From Janthinobacterium sp. TND4EL3 (GTDB taxonomy: Bacteria > Pseudomonadota > Gammaproteobacteria > Burkholderiales > Burkholderiaceae_D): DNA of 64,000 nt. This document shows, one piece after another, positions 1-7,447 of this stretch (position 1 is the stretch's first letter; every line of letters begins with the position of its first letter). Location: NCBI RefSeq assembly GCF_900156175.1, contig NZ_FTMV01000013.1:62001-126000 (forward strand). Direction: 5' to 3'. The notes under the pieces are model-generated. The model was not told where the DNA came from. It saw only the letters and a program-made list of their open reading frames with translations, and ran no database searches. Both the position numbers and the translations under genes were made by a program.

Positions 1-603
1 GACAGCGCAATTTTCTTGAAAGGCATGGGGCTCGGGGCGAGCCTGATCGTGGCCATCGGCACGCAAAACGCCTTCTTGCTCAAGCAGGGCTTGAAGCGCC
101 ATTACGTGCTCACCTGCATCCTCGTCTGCCTGCTGTGCGACGCGATTTTGATCACGGCCGGCGTGGCAGGCATGGGCACCTTTATTGCCGACAACCCCAA
201 TTTCCTGCTGTGGGCCAAGGCCGGCGGCGCCACCTTCCTCATCGCCTATGGCTTGCGCGCCGCCAAGTCGGCCTGGCGCCCGACGGCCATGACGGTGTCG
301 GCCGCCAAGGCGCCGGAAGGCTACTGGGCCGTGATCGGCGCGGCGCTCGCGTTCAGCCTGCTGAACCCGCACGCCTTCCTCGACACGGTGATTCTGCTCG
401 GCTCCATCGGCGGCCAGCATGAAGGCGTGGGACGCTTTTACTTTGCCGGCGGCGCCATCATGGCGTCGGCCCTGTGGTTCTTCCTGCTGGGCTTTGGCGC
501 CCGCTACCTGGCGCCGGTGTTTGCCAAGCCCATGGCCTGGCGCGTGCTCGACGGCATTATCGCCGTCGTCATGTGGGCCATCGCCGCCTCGCTGTTCCTG
601 TAA
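1..603 (+). CDS. LysE/ArgO family amino-acid exporter (5' partial)
   Basis: Inner-membrane exporter of the LysE/ArgO family, which removes excess basic (or related) amino acids from the cytoplasm. The frame is already open at base 1, so the start lies upstream of the window; the TTG at 16 is internal. About 200 residues remain, close to full family length, with some six hydrophobic segments and the family-typical stretch LIVAIGTQNAFLLKQGL near the N terminus. TAA at 601-603 abuts the stop of the convergent aldehyde dehydrogenase with no spacer. A LysR-type regulator (ArgP/LysG) is the usual partner but would lie outside the window. The family call is secure; the transported amino acid cannot be decided. 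Confidence 0.9.
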   Translation, partial: DSAIFLKGMGLGASLIVAIGTQNAFLLKQGLKRHYVLTCILVCLLCDAILITAGVAGMGTFIADNPNFLLWAKAGGATFLIAYGLRAAKSAWRPTAMTVSAAKAPEGYWAVIGAALAFSLLNPHAFLDTVILLGSIGGQHEGVGRFYFAGGAIMASALWFFLLGFGARYLAPVFAKPMAWRVLDGIIAVVMWAIAASLFL

Positions 604-2025
604 TCAGCGGGTCAGGAAGGCAAGGACGCGGCTGGCCAGCCTGCCGTACGGCGGCCGCAGCAGTGCCAAGGGGCTGTAGCGGGCCTGGTAAAACACGGGG
701 CGCAGCTTGCTGAAAGTGTGAAAACCTTCGACGCCGTGGTAGTGGCCCATGCCGGACTCGCCCACGCCGCCGAAGGGTAAATCGTGCTGGCCCACGTGGA
801 ACAGGGCGTCGTTGACGGATACGCCGCCCGACATCACCCGGTCGATGAGCGTTTGCACCGTGCGTGCGTCGTTGCTGAAGGGATAGATGGCCAGCGGACG
901 CGGCCCCCCGTTGATGCTGGCGATCACCGTTTCCAGGTCGGCATAGCCGCGCAGGGGCAGGATGGGGCCGAAGATTTCCCGCGTCAGCAGCAGGCTGTCT
1001 TCGGGGGCGCCCAGCACGACGTGCGGCGCGATCTTGCGCGTGGCCCGGTCGAAAGCCGGCCCGGGCAACAGGGAAATGACTTGCGCGCCCCGTTCCCGCG
1101 CTTCGTCGAGCGCCTGCAGCAGGCGCTCAAAGGCGGCCTCGTCGATGATGGACGTGTAATCGGGCGAGTCGAGCCGTGGGTAGCGCGCGGGCATGATCTG
1201 GCGCGCATGCGCGACGAAGGCGGCGATGCCGGCCTCGGGCAGCCAGGCGTGGTCGACGCTGGTGCAGATCTGTCCCGCGTTCAGGTATTTCACGTAGAGG
1301 ATGCGCTCGGCTGCCGTGCGCATGTCGAAATCGGCGCAGACGATGGCGGGCGCCTTGCCGCCCAGCTCCAGCGTGACGGGGCACAGATTCTGCGCGGCCG
1401 CCGCCATGACGGCGCGGCCCGTCTGGCCGGAACCCGTAAACAGCAGGTGGTCGAACGGCAGTTGCGAAAAAGCGATGCCTACGCCGCCCGTCTCGTCAAC
1501 AAACTGCAGCTTTTCCGGCGGGAAATAGGCGGGCATGGTTGCGATCAGCAGCCGGGCCAGGTGGCGCGAGTTTTCGCTCATCTTGACCATGGCGCGGTTG
1601 CCGGCGGCAAAGATGTAGGTCAGGGGCACGAGGCTCAGGTTGACGGGAAAATTCCACGGCACGATGACGCCCACCACGCCCAGCGGCTGGGGCAGCACGC
1701 GGTTGCGGGCGCCCGGAAAATTGCGCCAGTCGACACTGCGGCGCTGCGGCTGCATCCACTTTTTCAACTTCTTCAGCACGTGATCGATGCCGTCGATGGC
1801 GGGAAATATCTCCGCCAGCAAGGTTTCGTGATGGGAGCGGTTGCCGTAATCGGCGCTGATCGCCTCGCACAGCGCCAGCTTGTGGTCGCGGATATAGCGC
1901 TGCAGGGTTTGCAGGTCGCGTTTGCGCTCGGCGAACGTGGGCACGGGGTGGGCCAGGCAGGCGGCGCGCTGGCGCGCCAGCGTGGCGTCGAGCGCGGCGT
2001 GCGCCGGGGGAGCGGTCATGTGCAT
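604..2025 (-). CDS. calB: Coniferyl-aldehyde dehydrogenase
   Basis: NAD(P)-dependent aldehyde dehydrogenase that oxidises coniferyl or related aldehydes to acids. The 473 residues fit the short CalB-type branch. Visible are the Rossmann-side motif VIVPWNFPVNLSL, the general-base glutamate in LELGGK (about residue 220) and the catalytic cysteine in NAGQICTS (about residue 254). Two ATGs lie two codons apart at the start (2025 and 2019), so the exact start is ambiguous by two residues. It is monocistronic and convergent with the lysE-like gene. Substrate preference is inferred from the family: it could act on other medium-chain or aromatic aldehydes. No dedicated lignin-monomer genes are visible nearby. 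Confidence 0.85.
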   Translation of the reverse strand: MHMTAPPAHAALDATLARQRAACLAHPVPTFAERKRDLQTLQRYIRDHKLALCEAISADYGNRSHHETLLAEIFPAIDGIDHVLKKLKKWMQPQRRSVDWRNFPGARNRVLPQPLGVVGVIVPWNFPVNLSLVPLTYIFAAGNRAMVKMSENSRHLARLLIATMPAYFPPEKLQFVDETGGVGIAFSQLPFDHLLFTGSGQTGRAVMAAAAQNLCPVTLELGGKAPAIVCADFDMRTAAERILYVKYLNAGQICTSVDHAWLPEAGIAAFVAHARQIMPARYPRLDSPDYTSIIDEAAFERLLQALDEARERGAQVISLLPGPAFDRATRKIAPHVVLGAPEDSLLLTREIFGPILPLRGYADLETVIASINGGPRPLAIYPFSNDARTVQTLIDRVMSGGVSVNDALFHVGQHDLPFGGVGESGMGHYHGVEGFHTFSKLRPVFYQARYSPLALLRPPYGRLASRVLAFLTR

Positions 2026-2205
2026 GGCTTTCCTCGCATGGGGGACGGTGTCGTTACGGCAGGGTACAGCAATCGGGCAATGATGCCTATTCTGCAGTAT
2101 TTGTGGTCAAGCAACAATTGTCTGCCGTGCGCGCCGCCATGGCCGGCGCGAATCGCCGTAGAATGCCATATTGAGCGCTTCATCCAGCTCGCAGCCAGGA
2201 ATGCC

Positions 2206-2658
2206 ATGACCCCGACCACGCCAGACTCCCTGCACATCGTGTGCCCCCATTGCGACGCCGTCAACCGCTTGCCGGCCGCCCGCTTGATTGAACAGCCCAC
2301 TTGCGGCAAGTGCCAGAAGGAGCTGTTTACGGGCCAGCCCGTGGACCTGGCCAGCGCCCGTTTCCTCAAGCATATCGAACGCAGCGACATTCCCGTGCTG
2401 GTGGACTTCTGGGCGCCGTGGTGCGGCCCGTGCCGCAGCATGGCGCCATTCTATGTGCAGGCCGCCAGGACGCTGGAGCCGGCGTTCCGCGTCGTCAAGG
2501 TCAATACGGAAGCGTCGCCGGACCTGGGCAGCCGTTTCAATATCCGCAGCATTCCCACGCTGGCCCTGTTCTTGCGCGGCGTGGAAGTGGCGCGCCAGCC
2601 GGGCGCCGTCGACGCGAATGCCATCATCGCGTGGGCGCGCGACAAGGCGCGTTTCTAG
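2206..2658 (+). CDS. trxC: Thioredoxin 2 (zinc-ribbon thioredoxin)
   Basis: Cytoplasmic thioredoxin that reduces protein disulfides, the type linked to oxidative stress. The 150 residues show the TrxC layout. An N-terminal zinc ribbon has CPHC at residues 13-16 and CGKC at 33-36, followed by a thioredoxin fold with the redox-active WCGPC at 72-76 and the cis-proline motif SIPTL. The ATG at 2206 was chosen because it places the zinc ribbon at the N terminus and follows a CAGGA ribosome-binding site. The frame stays open far upstream (from 784), but that part is antisense to the aldehyde dehydrogenase and is not coding. The 180-bp upstream gap contains a GC-rich inverted repeat near 2131-2151. 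Confidence 0.93.
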   Translation: MTPTTPDSLHIVCPHCDAVNRLPAARLIEQPTCGKCQKELFTGQPVDLASARFLKHIERSDIPVLVDFWAPWCGPCRSMAPFYVQAARTLEPAFRVVKVNTEASPDLGSRFNIRSIPTLALFLRGVEVARQPGAVDANAIIAWARDKARF

Positions 2659-2688
2659 GCGCAGGGGAAAACCGTTCAGGTTTTCCAT

Positions 2689-2726
2689 TTGACATTTTGT
2701 ATGGCACCATATTATATTGCGCCATA
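2689..2726 (+). promoter_or_regulatory. marR promoter and overlapping imperfect palindrome
   Basis: A consensus -35 TTGACA (2689-2694) is followed after 18 bp by TATATT (2713-2718). An imperfect palindrome with TATGGC at 2700-2705 and GCCATA at 2721-2726 is centred on the -10 region and runs into the first base of the start codon. This is the position expected of an autorepressing MarR operator. The predicted transcription start falls at or next to the ATG. Confidence 0.55.
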
Positions 2727-3244
2727 TGATAAAACTCGAACAGAAATACACGGCCCTGCTCGGTGACGTGCAGCGCCGGGCGCCCGGCGCGGACACATCC
2801 ATCGGCCGGCTGCGCCTGTGCTTTGAAGTGCTGGGACTGGCCTCGGCCATCGATGGCGATTGCGCCACGCGCCTGGGCCGGCATGGCTTGTCGGAAGGCA
2901 AGTTCGTGCTGCTGTCCCTGCTGCGCGACGTGCCGGACGGACTCTCGCCGCATGCACTGGCCGAGCGGGCGGGCGTGACGCGCGGCACCATCACGGGCTT
3001 GCTCGACGGCCTGGAGCGCGACGGTTTCCTCGCGCGCCACGCGGACCAGCTCGACCGGCGCAAGCTGCTGGTGCGCCTGAGTCCCAAGGGAGCAGCGGCC
3101 GCCGCCACCCTCGTCGACGAGCACGCGCAGTGGATCGCCAGCCTGTTTGCCGATTTCACGCCGGATGAGATGCAATTATTGAGTGCGCTGCTGGAAAAAG
3201 CCTGGCGCAAGACGGATAAGGGTGAAATGCAGGGTGCGGCATGA
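2726..3244 (+). CDS. MarR family transcriptional regulator
   Basis: DNA-binding regulator of the MarR family, 172 residues. A winged helix is seen at about residues 68-120, with helix-turn-helix LSPHALAERAGVTRGTITGL and a wing containing DQLDRRKL, the typical basic beta-hairpin. The ATG at 2726 has no Shine-Dalgarno sequence, and the promoter's -10 box ends only eight bases before it, so the mRNA may be leaderless. The stop overlaps the next gene's start by four bases (ATGA at 3241-3244), so the alkylation-repair-like gene is probably translationally coupled and co-regulated. The overlapping palindrome suggests autorepression. The ligand is unknown. Confidence 0.9.
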   Translation: MIKLEQKYTALLGDVQRRAPGADTSIGRLRLCFEVLGLASAIDGDCATRLGRHGLSEGKFVLLSLLRDVPDGLSPHALAERAGVTRGTITGLLDGLERDGFLARHADQLDRRKLLVRLSPKGAAAAATLVDEHAQWIASLFADFTPDEMQLLSALLEKAWRKTDKGEMQGAA

Positions 3245-3987
3245 GCCGTGGCGTCGCCGATATCGCTCCCGCCCGCCTGGCCCTGCTCAATGGCGGCACG
3301 GTGGCCAGCGCCACCCTGACGGAAGGCCTGGCCATCGATTTTACCCGGCTGCTGGCCGCGGCCGTGCCTGCTATCGGCGCGGCCCGGCTGGAGCGGATGC
3401 GCGCGCAGGCCGCTACCGGCATCACCGGGCGCATGGCGCTGGCGGCGCAATTGCTGCTCGATGCCGGCGCCGACCTGGCGTTGCTGCAAGCGCACCCGTC
3501 CGACACGGTGCGGGGCTGGGTCTGCTTTGCCATCGCCGCCCAGCCTGGCTTGACCCTGTCGCAGCAGCTGGCCGCCATGCGGCCGCTGGCCGACGACGGT
3601 CACTTCGGCGTGCGCGAATGGGCCTGGCTGGCGCTGCGGCCCCATCTGGCGGCGCGTCTTGACGAGGCGATTGCCTTGCTGGCGCCATGGGCGGCGGACC
3701 CGTCGGAGCGCCTGCGCCGCTTTGCCTGCGAAGCGCTGCGCCCGCGCGGCGTGTGGTGCGCGCACATTCCGGAGCTGAAGCAACAGCCGCAGCTGGCCTT
3801 GCCCCTGCTGCAGCCCCTGCGCGCCGACCCGGCCGTCTACGTGCAGGATGCCGTGGCCAACTGGCTCAACGATGCGGCCAAGAGCCAGCCGGACTGGGTG
3901 CGCAGCCTGTGCGCGCAATGGCTGCTGGAAAGCCCCGTTGCCGCCACGGCCCGTATCTGCAAGCGCGCCCAGCGTTCACTTTCTTAA
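3241..3987 (+). CDS. AlkC/AlkD-like DNA alkylation repair (HEAT-like) protein
   Basis: Probable HEAT-like-repeat DNA glycosylase relative of the AlkC/AlkD superfamily, whose members remove alkylated bases. The 248 residues are alpha-helical throughout. The segment ERLRRFACEALRPRGVW (about residues 158-174) matches the AlkC-type signature in which a basic helix is followed by RP and a tryptophan. The gene overlaps the marR stop by four bases, so it is likely made from the same mRNA, which suggests control by a small-molecule-sensing repressor rather than by the Ada response. Catalytic residues cannot be assigned with certainty. A non-catalytic HEAT protein remains possible. Confidence 0.7.
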   Translation: MSRGVADIAPARLALLNGGTVASATLTEGLAIDFTRLLAAAVPAIGAARLERMRAQAATGITGRMALAAQLLLDAGADLALLQAHPSDTVRGWVCFAIAAQPGLTLSQQLAAMRPLADDGHFGVREWAWLALRPHLAARLDEAIALLAPWAADPSERLRRFACEALRPRGVWCAHIPELKQQPQLALPLLQPLRADPAVYVQDAVANWLNDAAKSQPDWVRSLCAQWLLESPVAATARICKRAQRSLS

Positions 3988-4004
3988 TTGTTTGGAGGAA
4001 AAAC

Positions 4005-4340
4005 ATGCATTACCTGTTAGAACTGTACAGCCCGAAACCGGCCTGGCTGGCCCTCGACGGCGCCGCGCGCCAGGCGTATTTCGCCACCGTCGGCGCCGGC
4101 ATGGCCGCCTTGTCGGGCAGCGGCGCCGAAGCGCTGGCCATGGGCGCCGTCGACGGCGGCAAGCTGCATGCGGCTGGCCAGCAATTCTATGCCGTCTGGC
4201 GCTTCCCGGACGAGGCGGCACTGGACGCCTTGCTGGCCGGCATCGCCGCCACGGGCTGGCATGATTACTTCGACACCATCAATGCAGCCGGCCCGGCCGT
4301 GGATTTCCCCGGCCACCTGGCGCAGCTGGCGACCGTCTAA
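4005..4340 (+). CDS. Small conserved protein (DUF6616-like), function unknown
   Basis: A 111-residue cytoplasmic protein with no signal peptide or membrane segment. It starts MHYLLELYSPKPAWLAL and contains FYAVWRFPDEAALDALL and GWHDYFDTINAAG. The pattern resembles a small alpha-beta dimeric-barrel-like protein and, from memory, matches a Burkholderiales family annotated DUF6616; that name is unverified. The start is well supported: GGAGG at 3994-3998 sits six bases before the ATG. It lies 17 bp after the repair-like gene on the same strand and may be the third gene of the marR transcript. No function can be given. Confidence 0.75.
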   Translation: MHYLLELYSPKPAWLALDGAARQAYFATVGAGMAALSGSGAEALAMGAVDGGKLHAAGQQFYAVWRFPDEAALDALLAGIAATGWHDYFDTINAAGPAVDFPGHLAQLATV

Positions 4341-4402
4341 GCGTCCGCCATTTTTCTTGCCGCTACGGTAAAGTTGGCATTTACACTCAAGCCCCGACCT
4401 TG

Positions 4403-4993
4403 ATGCCCATCAAAACGCTTTTCACCGTGATGCTGGCGCTGGCGCCCCTGCTGGCCTCGGCCGCCCCCGCCACCCAGCAAGCCCTCGTCGCCGCCGCCCG
4501 CAGCCAGGTGGGCGTGACGGTGCAGTACGACCCGCGCTATGAGCGCCTCGCCTATCCGGGCGGCGACGTGCCGCCCGAGCGGGGCGTGTGCACGGACGTG
4601 GTCGTGCGCGCCTACCGCCAGCTGGGGCAGGATTTGCAGGTGCTCGTGCACGAAGACATGCGCAAGGCGTGGCAGGTGTACCGGCAGCAGGGACGCTGGC
4701 AGATGAAGGGGCCGGACCGCAATATCGACCACCGCCGCGTGCCGAACCTGGGCACCTATTTTGCCCGCCACGGCACCAGCTTGCCGCCAAGCAAGGAAGC
4801 GAACGCTTACCGCGCGGGCGACATCGTCACCTGGCGCCTGCCGCGCAACCTCACGCACATCGGCATCGTCAGCGACAGGCAGTCGTGGAGCGGCGTGCCG
4901 CTGATCATCCACAACATCGGCGAGGGCGCGCGCGAGGAAAACATCTTATTCAGCTATCCGATCACGGGACACTATCGCTGGCAACCCCGCTGA
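4403..4993 (+). CDS. DUF1287 (YijF-like) exported protein
   Basis: Exported protein of the DUF1287 family, 196 residues, function not established. It begins with a Sec signal peptide (hydrophobic core LFTVMLALAPLLASA, cleavage near AAPA), followed by a domain that looks like a distant NlpC/P60-type fold. Visible features are GVCTDVVVRAYRQLG (possible catalytic Cys), DHRRVPNL, and GDIVTWRLPRNLTHIGIVSD with a candidate His. This Cys/His pairing is typical of papain-like peptidoglycan hydrolases, but activity is inference. ATG at 4403 is preferred over the TTG immediately before it. Its last 32 bases overlap the 3' end of the convergent MocR gene. Confidence 0.82.
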   Translation: MPIKTLFTVMLALAPLLASAAPATQQALVAAARSQVGVTVQYDPRYERLAYPGGDVPPERGVCTDVVVRAYRQLGQDLQVLVHEDMRKAWQVYRQQGRWQMKGPDRNIDHRRVPNLGTYFARHGTSLPPSKEANAYRAGDIVTWRLPRNLTHIGIVSDRQSWSGVPLIIHNIGEGAREENILFSYPITGHYRWQPR

Positions 4994-6434
4994 GGGGCAG
5001 GGGCGCGATCTCTTGCAGGATCGCCAGCACGATGGCCAGCGCCGTGTCGATATCGAGCTTGTCGATGGCGCCATAGCCGAGGAACAGGCCCTCATGACGG
5101 GCGGGGCCATGGTAAAAACCGGCCAGCGCATACAGGCTGACGTCGGCCAGCCGTGCCCGGCGCAGCAATTCGGCGATATCGAGCGGCGCCTGCGCCAGCG
5201 CCGCCACGTGGAAGCCGGCGCTGGCCGGCACCAGGCGGAACCACGGCGACAAGGGGCCGTCAAACCAGTGCTGCAGCCGCTCGCGCCGCCCCGCGTAGAT
5301 ATCGTGGCAGCGGCGGATATGGCGCAGCAAGTGGCCGTCGCCGATGAACTTGGCCAGCGCATGCTGGCCCAGGCTGGCCGTATGGCAATCGCTCAGGTAT
5401 TTCACCGTCTGCATGGCGGCCACGAGGGCTTGCGGCAGCACGACATAGCCCAGGCGCAGTTCCGGCAGCATGATCTTGGAAAAGCTGCCCACGTGGGCGA
5501 CGACGCCATAGCGGTCCATGCTTTGCAGGGAATCCTCGGGCCGGCCTTCGTAGCGGAAGGCGCTGTCGTAATCGTCCTCGATGATGATGGCGCCCAGCTG
5601 CTGCGCCCGTGCCAGCAGGGCATGGCGGCGCGCCAGGCTCATCGGCATACCGAGCGGAAATTGATGCGCGGGCGTGACATAGATCAAGCGCGTGCCATCG
5701 GGAATTTGCGCGGCGATGATCCCATCTTCGTCCACGTCGACGCCCACCACGCGCGCGCCCTGGCTGGCGAACACGGCGCGCGCCACGGGGTAGCCGGGTT
5801 CTTCCACGGCGACCGTATCGCCCGCTTCCAGCAGGGTCAGTGCCAGCAGGTGCAAGGCTTGCTGCGCGCCGCTGGTGACGAGTACTTGCTCCTCGGTGCA
5901 ATGGATGCCGCGGCTGAAGGCGGCGTGGCCGGCAATGGCCGCGCGCAAGGCGGGCAAGCCTTCCACAGGGCCATAGCGGCCCCGTGCCTGGCCGCCCTGG
6001 CGCAGCGCGTGCAGCAGGCAGGCGCGCCATGCATCCTGCGGGAAGTGGGCGGGCGTGGCGCGGCCGCCGATGAAGGCGTAGCGCGCCGGCGTTTCCTGAC
6101 TGGCGCGGCGCAGGGGTGTGGGCGTCGCTTCCCATCGGGCGATGCGCTGCGCGCTGGCCAGCGGCGTGCTCGCATGGCGGCGCTGCGGCGAAGCGTGCGG
6201 CGTCTGCACGAAGCTGCCCACGCCGACCTTACCTACCAACAACTTTTCGTAGCCGAGCTTGTCATACACGTCGGACACCGTCTTGCGGGACAGGCCCAGC
6301 TGGCTGGCCAGCAGGCGCGAAGGGGGCAATTGCTGGCCGTCCGTCAGGCGGCCCGAGCGGATGGCTGCGCTGAGCTGGCGGTACAGCTGGCCGCCCAGGT
6401 CGCGCGTGCCGTCGATCAGGATATGTAATTCCAT
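4962..6434 (-). CDS. MocR/PdxR-type regulator (GntR HTH fused to aminotransferase fold)
   Basis: Chimeric regulator of the MocR family, 490 residues. The N-terminal GntR winged helix (about residues 10-75, with LPPSRLLASQLGLSRKTVSDVYDKL) is joined to a fold-type I aminotransferase-like domain. The PLP-binding lysine is visible in GSFSKIMLPELRLGY. Such proteins usually respond to PLP or amino-group compounds and control vitamin B6, GABA, taurine or similar genes. It is divergent from the AhpD-like gene at 6538, with direct repeats TGGTCTGCCG and TGGCCTGCCG in the gap, so that gene is the likely target. It overlaps the DUF1287 gene tail-to-tail by 32 bp. The effector is unknown. Confidence 0.88.
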   Translation of the reverse strand: MELHILIDGTRDLGGQLYRQLSAAIRSGRLTDGQQLPPSRLLASQLGLSRKTVSDVYDKLGYEKLLVGKVGVGSFVQTPHASPQRRHASTPLASAQRIARWEATPTPLRRASQETPARYAFIGGRATPAHFPQDAWRACLLHALRQGGQARGRYGPVEGLPALRAAIAGHAAFSRGIHCTEEQVLVTSGAQQALHLLALTLLEAGDTVAVEEPGYPVARAVFASQGARVVGVDVDEDGIIAAQIPDGTRLIYVTPAHQFPLGMPMSLARRHALLARAQQLGAIIIEDDYDSAFRYEGRPEDSLQSMDRYGVVAHVGSFSKIMLPELRLGYVVLPQALVAAMQTVKYLSDCHTASLGQHALAKFIGDGHLLRHIRRCHDIYAGRRERLQHWFDGPLSPWFRLVPASAGFHVAALAQAPLDIAELLRRARLADVSLYALAGFYHGPARHEGLFLGYGAIDKLDIDTALAIVLAILQEIAPLPLSGVASDSVP

Positions 6435-6448
6435 GGAGTATCTGCTGG

Positions 6449-6482
6449 TGGTCTGCCGTTTTTCGGCCGGATTGGCCTGCCG
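6449..6482. promoter_or_regulatory. Direct repeats in the MocR / AhpD-like divergent gap
   Basis: TGGTCTGCCG (6449-6458) and TGGCCTGCCG (6473-6482) are direct repeats 24 bp apart between the divergent MocR and AhpD-like genes. MocR-type regulators typically bind spaced direct repeats, so this is a candidate operator. The second mocR gene has a similar pair downstream of it at 25120 and 25143. Confidence 0.4.
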
Positions 6483-6537
6483 CGCGCCTTATTCGCGCTT
6501 CTACAATGACGCATCTCTCATTATCAAGGAATGCATC

Positions 6538-6978
6538 ATGACACAGCAACGTATTGATTTCGCTCAAGCCTCGCCGGACGTCGTCAAGGCCATGTATGCG
6601 CTGGAAGCGGCGATCGCCAAGCTGGGCGTGGAACACACGCTGCTCGAACTGATCCGCCTGCGCGCCTCGCAAATCAACGGCTGCGCGTTTTGCGTGGACA
6701 TGCACACGAGCGACGCGCGCAAGGCGGGGGAAACGGAGCGCCGCCTGTATGCCGTCTCCGTCTGGCGCGAAACGCCGTTCTTCACGCCGCGCGAACGGGC
6801 CGTGCTGGCCTGGACGGAAGCGCTGACCCTGCTGCCGCAAAGCCAGGCGCCCGACGACGTGTATGCGGCGCTGGCGCAGCAATTGACGCCGGCCGAAATG
6901 GTCAACGTCACCCTGGCCATCGGCTCCATCAATACCTGGAACCGCCTGGCCGTGGGTTTCCGCAAGATGCCTGAATAA
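6538..6978 (+). CDS. Carboxymuconolactone decarboxylase / AhpD family protein
   Basis: Small AhpD-like alpha-helical protein, 146 residues. The family signature ELIRLRASQINGCAFCVDMH holds the CxxC pair (Cys49, Cys52) and a following His (His56), the peroxidase-type proton relay of AhpD-like alkylhydroperoxidases. Members reduce peroxides or act as accessory oxidoreductases; the present substrate is unknown. An AAGGA ribosome-binding site at 6526-6530 supports the ATG at 6538. The gene is divergent from the MocR regulator, and the spaced direct repeats in the gap suggest control by it. It could equally be a stand-alone stress protein. Confidence 0.88.
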   Translation: MTQQRIDFAQASPDVVKAMYALEAAIAKLGVEHTLLELIRLRASQINGCAFCVDMHTSDARKAGETERRLYAVSVWRETPFFTPRERAVLAWTEALTLLPQSQAPDDVYAALAQQLTPAEMVNVTLAIGSINTWNRLAVGFRKMPE

Positions 6979-7058
6979 ATCCTGTGTTCGTTCGCGAACA
7001 GACGCCTGGCTGCCGCCTGCGTAGGCTGGCAGGACGATTGATCAGCCAGGGAGCAGCC

Positions 7059-7355
7059 ATGCAAGTACATATCGGGGAAGGCGCCGAAAAGACGCCGCAG
7101 CAGGAGGAAGAGGCGCGCCGCGCATTCATCGCCGAACTGTGGCGGCGCTTCGAAGCGCTGCAGGAATGGGCCGTCAGCCACTGGCCCGACCAGCAGCATC
7201 CCTTGAGTTCCGCCGATTTCGTCGAGGCGCGCAAGGAAATACTGAGCTTGCGTTCGCCGGCCGGTTCCCTGAACCAGCCGGCGCAGAACAATGAGGCGGA
7301 ACCGGAACAGGGCGGGGCGCAATACCAGGATGTGACGCCGGCGCCGTGGCCTTGA
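7059..7355 (+). CDS. Small hypothetical protein
   Basis: I do not recognise this 98-residue protein. It starts at ATG 7059 behind CAGGGAG (7047-7053); the frame is open back to about 6984, but that stretch has no ribosome-binding site. It has no signal peptide or membrane segment. The first half is acidic and helical (EKTPQQEEEARRAFIAEL), followed by FVEARKEILSLRSP and a low-complexity tail rich in Gln, Glu and Pro. It may be a small helical, partly disordered cytoplasmic protein. It is followed at once by the structured intergenic repeat at 7365-7440. Confidence 0.55.
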   Translation: MQVHIGEGAEKTPQQEEEARRAFIAELWRRFEALQEWAVSHWPDQQHPLSSADFVEARKEILSLRSPAGSLNQPAQNNEAEPEQGGAQYQDVTPAPWP

Positions 7356-7364
7356 CGAGCGCCT

Positions 7365-7440
7365 GAGAAAACGTCCATGACTGCGTTGCCGTGCCTTGCC
7401 GTACTAGCGTACTGCCTGCGGCACGGCGCCTTGTCCTGAA
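7365..7440 (+). repeat. Structured intergenic repeat, copy 1
   Basis: Begins GAGAAAACGTCCATG (7365-7379), has stem arms GCCGTGCC (7388-7395) and GGCACGGC (7420-7427), an inner GTAC/GTAC mini-stem (7401-7404 and 7409-7412), and ends near CCTTGTCCTGAA. It lies between two convergent genes. The second copy at 9797-9872 has the same spacing, and its stem differs by compensatory changes. Confidence 0.75.
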
Positions 7441-7447
7441 AAATCCG

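Noticed and set aside
784-2205. Long plus-strand frame running into trxC
   Set aside because: It is antisense to the aldehyde dehydrogenase and gives low-complexity protein; only the part from ATG 2206 matches a family.
2107-3918. 603-codon minus-strand open frame
   Set aside because: Antisense to trxC, marR and the repair-like gene; no family resemblance.
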